A program made the position numbers and the translations under genes. From positions 1 to 12,594 of the forward strand of contig CAYSIX010000116.1 in assembly GCA_964431205.1 (NCBI GenBank): a DNA stretch of 12,594 nt, given 5' to 3'. This document shows, piece after piece, positions 1 through 4,948 of the stretch (position 1 is its first letter; the number at the start of each line of letters is the position of its first letter). The notes under the pieces were generated by a model that was not told the origin of the DNA, searched no databases, and was given only the letters and a program-made list of their open reading frames with translations. The DNA is from CAYSIX01 sp964431205. Lineage in GTDB: Bacteria > Planctomycetota > Phycisphaerae > Phycisphaerales > Phycisphaeraceae.

Positions 1-222
1 GCCGAACACCTCGAAGACGTGGCCGAGCAGGCGTTCGGCGACGATGGGGGCGGGGCGTTGAGCGCCGCCGGCGAACCAGGCGGTGCCGGCCTCGTAGGCG
101 ATCAGCAGCGGCAGGAGGAAGTAGAGCGACTGCAGCGGCCACTGGGAGCGATCCCAGTAGGAGGTCAGGCGGTGAGGCGGAGCGGGCGCGGTCTGGCGGG
201 ATGTGCGGGTGGATCGCCTCAT
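1..222 (-). CDS. Membrane protein N-terminus, CPBP intramembrane protease-like (partial)
   Basis: The first 74 codons of a minus-strand gene; the rest lies beyond the left edge. ATG at 222 is the only ATG or GTG in this frame after the in-frame apt stop at 334-336, which fixes the start. No Shine-Dalgarno site is visible. The peptide begins with a basic, proline-rich stretch, then reads SYWDRSQWPLQSLYFLLPLL and continues IAYEAGTAWF, giving one hydrophobic segment at about residues 33-52. An aromatic/Trp-Pro-Leu lead-in followed by a 'PLLLAYE'-like first membrane segment is, from my recall, typical of planctomycete proteins annotated as CPBP family intramembrane glutamic proteases. The catalytic motifs of that family lie further downstream and cannot be checked here. 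The gene follows apt by 111 bases on the same strand and could be cotranscribed with it. Coding is well supported; the family is tentative. Confidence 0.6.
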   Translation of the reverse strand, partial: MRRSTRTSRQTAPAPPHRLTSYWDRSQWPLQSLYFLLPLLIAYEAGTAWFAGGAQRPAPIVAERLLGHVFEVFG

Positions 223-333
223 CGAGCGTCGGGCGTGGGGTGTCGGCGGGCGTGGGCGTGGCCGGCCGCGGCGCGGGTGTTGCGCGGGCGGGCGACACCG
301 GCGGGGCGGGCCCGGCCCGGCGCGGCCGCGGGG

Positions 334-849
334 TCAGTACTTGAGGACGGCGTGCACGTTGTCATACGGTTTGAGACGTTGTCGGCCGTTGAGGAACGCC
401 AGCTCGATCAGCACGGTCACACCGACGATCTGACCGCCCAGCTTGTCGATCAGGTCGCAGCAGGCCTTCATCGTCCCGCCGGTGGCCAGCAGGTCGTCGA
501 CCATCAGCACGGGCGTGCCCTTGTCGACGGCGTCGGCGTGGATCTCCAGCGTGTCGGTGCCGTACTCCAGCTCGTAGGTGATCGCGTGGGTGGCGGCGGG
601 CAGCTTGTTGGGCTTGCGGATGGGGATGAACCCGGCCGAGAGCGACTGGGCGATCGCCGTGCCGAAAATGAACCCGCGGCTCTCGGCGCCGCAGACGAGC
701 TCGACCCCGCGGTCGCGCCAGGGGTTGGCCATCAGCTCGACGGCCATGGCCAGCCCGCCGGGGTGCTTCAGCAGCGGCGTGATGTCCTTGAAGACGATGC
801 CGGGCTTGGGCCAGTCGGGGATGTCGCGGATCAGGCTGGTCAGGTCCAT
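334..849 (-). CDS. apt: Adenine phosphoribosyltransferase
   Basis: A cytosolic purine-salvage enzyme that converts adenine and PRPP to AMP and pyrophosphate. The 171-residue product is full length for the family. It opens with MDLTSLIRDIPDWPKPGIVF, the usual N-terminus of bacterial Apt. It then has the AESRGF block (55-60), the flexible-loop segment RKPNKLP (78-84), and the type I phosphoribosyltransferase PRPP-binding motif VDDLLATGGT (117-126). The open frame extends upstream to 993, but those 48 codons are low-complexity and unlike Apt, so ATG at 849 is chosen. There is no clear ribosome binding site before it. The gene lies 157 bases downstream of the beta-helix gene and 111 bases upstream of the membrane-protein gene, all on the minus strand. 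A purine link to those neighbours is not evident. Confidence 0.95.
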   Translation of the reverse strand: MDLTSLIRDIPDWPKPGIVFKDITPLLKHPGGLAMAVELMANPWRDRGVELVCGAESRGFIFGTAIAQSLSAGFIPIRKPNKLPAATHAITYELEYGTDTLEIHADAVDKGTPVLMVDDLLATGGTMKACCDLIDKLGGQIVGVTVLIELAFLNGRQRLKPYDNVHAVLKY

Positions 850-991
850 GGGCGTGTCGCGTGGGGCTTGTGGGTGTCCACGGGTAGGCGCGACAACCGG
901 GCGCGCCACGCCGACATTTGTACCAAGAACCCGGCATTGGGGTGGGGCGGCGAGCCGCGCCCTGATCGACGGGGCCGGCCGTCGGCGTGCC

Positions 992-1007
992 ATGCGCCGC
1001 GGCGCAT
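992..1007. repeat. Perfect 16-bp palindrome at the end of the beta-helix gene
   Basis: ATGCGCCGCGGCGCAT reads identically on both strands and its last base is the final base of the beta-helix gene's TGA stop (1007-1009). In the minus-strand transcript it would fold into a short GC-rich hairpin directly after the stop codon. It has no T-tract, so it is not a canonical intrinsic terminator. It could be a 3'-end stabilising hairpin, a dyad binding site, or chance in GC-rich DNA. Confidence 0.45.
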
Positions 1008-2527
1008 CAAGGGCCGAGCAGCGGGTGCAGGCTCCGGCCGGGGCGGTAGGGCTCGAAGCCGTGCTCGATCATCACCGAGTCGCTTCGGGGCAGGATGGAC
1101 CGGCCGAGGGGCAGGGCGCCGAGGTCGGGCGGGGGGGCGTTCGTGTGGCCCGGGTTGAGCGGCAGGCCGGCGGCGACGGCGGGCGAATCGGGCCGCAGCG
1201 TGAAGTCGTTGCCGTGCGGGTCGGTGAATCCGGGGTCGGCGATGATCAGGTGCTCGCCGCGCACGGGGTGTGGCAGGCCGTAGTCCTGCTCGCCGGGCCA
1301 GTCGGCATCGTTCTTGAACGAGTCGATGAGGTTGTGGGTGATGCGGATGCCCAGCTCGGCGAGTCGCGCCGGGGCGTGTTGCGGTTCGACCCAGGTGGCG
1401 ATCTCGAACCCGCCGCGGCCGGCGCAGACGTTGTTGGCGATGAGCGTGTCGCGGGTGCCGGCCGAGCGGACGTCGATCGACCCGGTGGCGCCGGCCCAGT
1501 GCCGGGGCGTGCCGTTGGCGTACAAGGTGTTGTGGGTGATGCGGACGTCTTCGCGCGGGCCGTCGTGGCCCCACGTGCCGAAGTAGATGCCCGAGGCGCG
1601 GTTGCGGTAAAACACGTTATGGTGCACGCGGACGTGACGCAGCCGCGAGTCGCGGCCCTCGACGCAGATCGCCATGCCCCACTCGCAGTCGTGCACCACG
1701 TTCGAGAACACCTCCACGTCTTCCAACAGCCCGAACCACGCGTCCACGTACAGGCCCTGACGCGGCAGGTCGTGGATGTAGTTGTGATGCACCACGCCGT
1801 GACGGGAGACTTCCTTGACGTCGATCCCTTCCTTCTCGCAGTGGTGCACGTGATTCCAGGCCACCTCGAAGTGCCGGCCGCCCATGATGCTGATCGCCTC
1901 GTGCGGGCACTCGCGCTCGGGGTTGCCGAACAGACGCATCTTCTGAGTGTTGGCGCGGGTGACCTCGCACCCGACGATCCGCACGTAGGCGGCGTGGCGC
2001 ACCGCGATGCCCGGCGCGAAGGTCATGTCCACCGTGCAGTCCTGAACATCGACGTGACGACTGGGTTCACGGACGTAGATGCCGAAGCCGTACGAGTTGC
2101 GAACCCCCAGCCCCTTCAGCCGCAGGTACGCGGCGTCGGTGACGTCGATCGCGGCCATCGAGCTGGCCTCGCGACCGCTGGTCGGCCGGATCGCCTCGGC
2201 GTCGATCACCACCGCCTCGCCGTCGGCAGCGGTGAACTCGATCCACGCGTCCGGCTCGCCCCGGACGGCGAAGAGAAGCGGCCGGTCGATCGCGTACGTC
2301 CCGCCGTGCACCACCACCCGGTCGCCCGGGCCGACCGCTTCGATCGCCCGGTGCAGGCTTGCCCACGGCCGCGAGGCGGTTCCCGCCTGACCATCGTCAC
2401 CGTCCGGCGAGACGTAATACATCATGACCTGCCCGTCCACCGCCGCCGGTGGTTCCTCGCCGTGACCCACCGACGCCGCGCCCACGGCCACGACCACGCC
2501 CAGCCACCCCGTCCCGACACCTCGCAT
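1007..2527 (-). CDS. Secreted right-handed parallel beta-helix protein (DUF1565-like N-terminus)
   Basis: A 506-residue predicted exported protein. Residues 1-23 form a signal peptide: a short N-region, a hydrophobic Val/Ala/Gly core, and likely cleavage near GHG|EE. Residues 37-78 (YYVSPDGDDGQAGTASRPW... to HGGTY) match the DUF1565-type entry to parallel beta-helices. Residues 80 to about 400 are Asn/His/Gly-rich coils typical of PbH1 repeats, for example VRVHHNVFYRNRASGIYFG at 299-317. The DPGF (431-434), NDFTLRPDSPAV (440-451) and PDLGALP (467-473) blocks are the usual C-terminal signature of such proteins. Polysaccharide lyases and glycosidases share this fold, so a carbohydrate-degrading or carbohydrate-binding role is plausible, but no catalytic set can be assigned. 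ATG at 2527 is preferred over the upstream GTG at 2548 because GGAGG lies 7 bases before it and the signal peptide starts there. Confidence 0.85.
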   Translation of the reverse strand: MRGVGTGWLGVVVAVGAASVGHGEEPPAAVDGQVMMYYVSPDGDDGQAGTASRPWASLHRAIEAVGPGDRVVVHGGTYAIDRPLLFAVRGEPDAWIEFTAADGEAVVIDAEAIRPTSGREASSMAAIDVTDAAYLRLKGLGVRNSYGFGIYVREPSRHVDVQDCTVDMTFAPGIAVRHAAYVRIVGCEVTRANTQKMRLFGNPERECPHEAISIMGGRHFEVAWNHVHHCEKEGIDVKEVSRHGVVHHNYIHDLPRQGLYVDAWFGLLEDVEVFSNVVHDCEWGMAICVEGRDSRLRHVRVHHNVFYRNRASGIYFGTWGHDGPREDVRITHNTLYANGTPRHWAGATGSIDVRSAGTRDTLIANNVCAGRGGFEIATWVEPQHAPARLAELGIRITHNLIDSFKNDADWPGEQDYGLPHPVRGEHLIIADPGFTDPHGNDFTLRPDSPAVAAGLPLNPGHTNAPPPDLGALPLGRSILPRSDSVMIEHGFEPYRPGRSLHPLLGP

Positions 2528-2534
2528 CCGGCAA

Positions 2535-2539
2535 CCTCC
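2535..2539 (-). promoter_or_regulatory. Shine-Dalgarno site of the beta-helix gene
   Basis: The minus strand reads GGAGG with 7 bases before ATG at 2527. It is one of the few strong ribosome binding sites in this window, and it decides the start against the in-frame GTG at 2548. Confidence 0.6.
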
Positions 2540-2590
2540 ACGCCACACGATCGGATTCAGCCGGTCGGAACCGCCTCGACGGCTCGACCC

Positions 2591-2596
2591 AATATA
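2591..2596 (-). promoter_or_regulatory. Possible -10 element of the beta-helix gene
   Basis: The minus strand reads TATATT, five of six matches to TATAAT, inside an AT-rich island that is rare in this DNA. A start about 7 bases downstream would leave a 5' leader of roughly 57 bases. No convincing -35 box lies 16-18 bases upstream, and the assembly gap begins soon after, so this is a candidate only. Confidence 0.3.
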
Positions 2597-2630
2597 GACG
2601 ATTCACCAGCCACGCCGCGTCGCTTGTCGT

Positions 2631-2640
2631 NNNNNNNNNN
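2631..2640. other. Assembly gap (10 Ns)
   Basis: Ten consecutive Ns lie between the divergent beta-helix gene and murA. A fixed run of Ns is a scaffolding placeholder, so the true missing length is unknown. Promoters of both genes, or even further genes, may be missing. Confidence 0.95.
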
Positions 2641-2643
2641 TCT

Positions 2644-2650
2644 GGGAGGA
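2644..2650 (+). promoter_or_regulatory. Shine-Dalgarno site of murA
   Basis: GGGAGGA ends 10 bases before ATG at 2661. It supports this start, since the frame itself stays open upstream through the gap. Confidence 0.6.
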
Positions 2651-2660
2651 TTGCCCGGGC

Positions 2661-3986
2661 ATGGACGCATTCGAGATCCAGGGCGGGACGCCGCTGCACG
2701 GGCGGCTTCGGGTGCACGGCTCGAAGAACGCGACGCTGCCGCTGATGGCCGCGGCGTTGCTGACCGATCGACCGCTGACGCTGCGCGACGTGCCGGACCT
2801 GCTGGACGTGCGCAACCTGGCGAAGCTGATGGAGGCGTTGGGCTGCACGGTCGAGCGGGACGACGGCGCCCGCGTGATGGCGCTGCGGGTGATTGACGAC
2901 TCGCCGTGCCTGGCGCACTACGACATCGTGCGGACGATGCGGGCGGGGATCTGCGTGCTGGGCCCGCTGCTGGCGCGGCGGGGCCGGGCTCGGGTGTCGA
3001 TGCCCGGCGGCTGCGCGATCGGGGATCGGCCGGTGGACCTGCACCTGCGCGGGCTGCGGATGCTGGGGGCGAGGATCCACCTGGACGAGGGGTACATCGT
3101 GGCCGAGGGCCCCGCCGGGCCGGGTTCGCGTCTGCGCGGGGCGCACGTGTTCCTGGGTGGGCCCAACGGCTCGACCGTGCTGGGCACGGCCAACGTCATG
3201 TCCGCCGCGGTGCTCGCCGAGGGCACGACCGTCATCGAGTGTGCCGCGTGCGAACCCGAGATCGAGGACCTGGCCAGGCTGCTCAACGCCATGGGCGCGA
3301 AGATCGCGGGCGCCGGCTCGCCGCGTGTAATCGTCGAAGGCGTCGAGGCGCTGGATGGCGTCGAGCACACGGTCATCCCCGATCGCATCGAGGCCGCCAC
3401 CTACGTCATGGCCGCCGCCATGACCCGCGGCGACGTCGCGCTCGACAACTTCCCCACCTACGCCCTCAGCGCCGCGATCGACCGGCTTCAGGAGATCGGC
3501 GTCGAGATCGAGCGGCCCGGCGGGGTCAACGGCTTCAGCGCGCAACCGGGCGGCGAGACCGTCCGCGTCCGCGTGCCCGATCGCCTGCGGCCCGCCCACG
3601 TCGTCACGCAGCCCCACCCCGGCTTCCCCACCGACCTGCAGGCACAGATCATGGCCCTGCTCTGCACCGCCTCGGGCAACAGCATCATCACCGAGAAGAT
3701 CTACCCCGACCGCTTCCTCCACGTCGCCGAGCTCGCCCGCATGGGCGCCCACCTGATCCGCAACGGGCCGACCGTCCTGGTCACCGGTGTCGATCGGCTC
3801 GTCGGCGCGCCGGTCATGGCCTCGGACCTGCGCGCCTCGGCCGGGCTCGTGCTCGCCGCGCTCGCCGCCCGCGGCCGCACCCTGATCAACCGCGTTTACC
3901 ACCTCGACCGCGGCTACGAACGCATGGACGACGTCCTGCGCTGCCTCGGCGCCACCATCCAGCGCGTCCGCAGCGACGCGACCTGA
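2661..3986 (+). CDS. murA: UDP-N-acetylglucosamine 1-carboxyvinyltransferase
   Basis: The first committed cytosolic step of peptidoglycan synthesis: transfer of enolpyruvate from PEP to UDP-GlcNAc. The product is 441 residues, slightly longer than the 419 of E. coli MurA. The substrate-binding Lys-Asn pair is K22/N23 (HGSKNATLPL). The catalytic loop MPGGCAIG carries C118, the equivalent of E. coli Cys115, so this is the Cys form that fosfomycin alkylates rather than the Asp form. Other conserved points are R123 (GDRPVDLH), D325 (PTDLQAQ), R351 (YPDRF), R391 (DLRASAGLVLA) and R417 (LDRGYERMDD). The start follows a GGGAGGA site. Codon use changes sharply along the gene: valine is almost all GTG up to about codon 175 and almost all GTC after it. 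The gene converges on the TPR gene across a 193-base spacer. Confidence 0.96.
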   Translation: MDAFEIQGGTPLHGRLRVHGSKNATLPLMAAALLTDRPLTLRDVPDLLDVRNLAKLMEALGCTVERDDGARVMALRVIDDSPCLAHYDIVRTMRAGICVLGPLLARRGRARVSMPGGCAIGDRPVDLHLRGLRMLGARIHLDEGYIVAEGPAGPGSRLRGAHVFLGGPNGSTVLGTANVMSAAVLAEGTTVIECAACEPEIEDLARLLNAMGAKIAGAGSPRVIVEGVEALDGVEHTVIPDRIEAATYVMAAAMTRGDVALDNFPTYALSAAIDRLQEIGVEIERPGGVNGFSAQPGGETVRVRVPDRLRPAHVVTQPHPGFPTDLQAQIMALLCTASGNSIITEKIYPDRFLHVAELARMGAHLIRNGPTVLVTGVDRLVGAPVMASDLRASAGLVLAALAARGRTLINRVYHLDRGYERMDDVLRCLGATIQRVRSDAT

Positions 3987-4103
3987 CGTCGAACCCCCTC
4001 GCGGCCCGACCAGTCACCCACTGAAACCGAGCGGCAACCGCTCATCGGCCTGTCGCTGGCAGGAGGGTCTGCCGACCTGCCGGCTCAACCCCCTCCGTGT
4101 TTC

Positions 4104-4127
4104 CTTGGCGGCTTTGCGCCTTGGCGT
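4104..4127. repeat. Three tandem octamers of CTTKGCGN type
   Basis: CTTGGCGG, CTTTGCGC and CTTGGCGT follow each other without a gap in the 193-base spacer between the convergent murA and TPR genes. I recall similar CTTTGCGT/CTTGGCGT strings between genes in many unrelated bacteria, but I did not check this. The rest of the spacer holds no gene that I can support. A 5-bp hairpin at 4058-4073 is too weak to call a terminator. Confidence 0.5.
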
Positions 4128-4179
4128 TACCCGCGTGCTCGCTTGCAATGCCGGCGTCGTCGTCCTTCGCGTTCTGCGC

Positions 4180-4857
4180 TCAGGAAGCGGGCGCATCGGA
4201 GGCGGGCGCATCGGAGTCGGCCTCGGCCGCGTACCGCTCGACCTCCTCGGGGGTGATGCCGAGCCACTCCATCATGTACTGGTCGTACACGTCCTGGTGC
4301 TGGGCGTTGGAGAAGTCGAGGCGCAGCTCGTTGATGACCTTGGTGCCTTGGCCGATCCACTGTTGCCAGGTGAACTGGCCGAAGTGGTCGTAGATGTACC
4401 GGCCGAGGGGACCGCGCATGGGCGGGCCGGCCAGCCGGGGCTGGGGCTCGCCGGTTCGCTTGTCCAGCACCGTGTCGCCCGACGCCTCGACCTGCTGCTT
4501 CTTGGCCTGCGGGTCTTGCGTCTCGGGCAGGGGCACGCCGAGCTTCTGCAGCAGCGAGGCCATGGCACGCTGCGGCATGACGTCGCCGCGTTCGGCCGCG
4601 ATCTTGTACCCCCGCGTCAGCAGGTCGGCGGCCTCCTGCTCGCGGCCGAGCTTGATCAGCACCTGCCCGCGCAGTTGATAGGCGCGGGACATCTGCGGGT
4701 TCAGCTCGATCGCCTTGGCAAAAGCGGCGTCAGCGTCCTCGAAACGCTCGGCGTCGCGGTAGGCCGAGCCGAGGCTGAAGTAGGCCATGTCGTCGGGCGC
4801 CTCACGGGCCATCTGCTCCCACTGGGCGATGCGCTGTTCGATCGTGCTGGTACTCAT
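4180..4857 (-). CDS. TPR protein with C-terminal YggX (Fe(2+)-trafficking)-like domain
   Basis: The product is 225 residues from ATG at 4857, or 227 from ATG at 4863. The 4857 start is preferred because a -10-like TATGCT sits just upstream and would place transcription near it. Residues 25-90 form about two TPR units (YFSLGSAYRDAERFEDADAAF... and AYQLRGQVLIKLGREQEA), usually protein-binding. After a Gln/Lys linker, residues 143-201 (GPPMRGPLGRYIYDHF, then W-x-x-W and GTKVINELRLDFSN) line up with the YggX/Fe(2+)-trafficking family core: PG-LG-RIY, W-x-x-W, MLINE-RLN. The family's N-terminal Cys segment is missing and the protein has no cysteine. The role is therefore uncertain; protection of Fe-S clusters against oxidation is only a family-based guess. 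The C-terminus is an Asp/Ala/Pro/Ser tail repeating DAPAS. No signal peptide is seen, so it is probably cytosolic. Confidence 0.8.
   Translation of the reverse strand: MSTSTIEQRIAQWEQMAREAPDDMAYFSLGSAYRDAERFEDADAAFAKAIELNPQMSRAYQLRGQVLIKLGREQEAADLLTRGYKIAAERGDVMPQRAMASLLQKLGVPLPETQDPQAKKQQVEASGDTVLDKRTGEPQPRLAGPPMRGPLGRYIYDHFGQFTWQQWIGQGTKVINELRLDFSNAQHQDVYDQYMMEWLGITPEEVERYAAEADSDAPASDAPAS
4187..4216. repeat. Two perfect 15-bp direct repeats in the TPR gene tail
   Basis: GCGGGCGCATCGGAG occurs at 4187-4201 and again at 4202-4216. The unit is five codons long, so it adds a second DAPAS pentapeptide at the protein C-terminus without changing frame. This looks like a slippage-type duplication in a disordered tail. 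Confidence 0.8.
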
Positions 4858-4863
4858 GCCCAT

Positions 4864-4891
4864 AGCATAGGGCGTTGGCCGGGCGGGCCAA
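4864..4891 (-). promoter_or_regulatory. Possible promoter of the TPR gene, leaderless
   Basis: The minus strand reads TTGGCC (4891-4886), 16 bases, then TATGCT (4869-4864). Both hexamers match the sigma70 consensus in four of six bases. A start 6-7 bases downstream would fall at about 4857, on the ATG itself, giving a leaderless mRNA. The absence of a Shine-Dalgarno site fits. Confidence 0.3.
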
Positions 4892-4909
4892 AGCCCGCGT
4901 CGAGGGGCG

Positions 4910-4915
4910 TATGAT
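4910..4915 (+). promoter_or_regulatory. Possible -10 element of the addBA operon
   Basis: TATGAT matches TATAAT in five of six bases and lies about 34 bases before the addB ATG, which would give a leader of about 27 bases. No good -35 box is seen at the normal distance. It lies in the 91-base divergent spacer shared with the TPR gene. Confidence 0.3.
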
Positions 4916-4948
4916 GCGGGCTGACCCGTCGGGACCGGACCGCCTCAT

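Noticed and set aside
578..2896. Plus-strand open frame of 772 codons across apt, the beta-helix gene and the N gap
   Set aside because: It crosses the gap, is antisense to two well-supported genes and overlaps the start of murA in another frame.
4058..4073. Hairpin GGCAG/CTGCC after murA as a terminator
   Set aside because: Only a 5-bp stem with a 6-base loop and no T-run on either strand.
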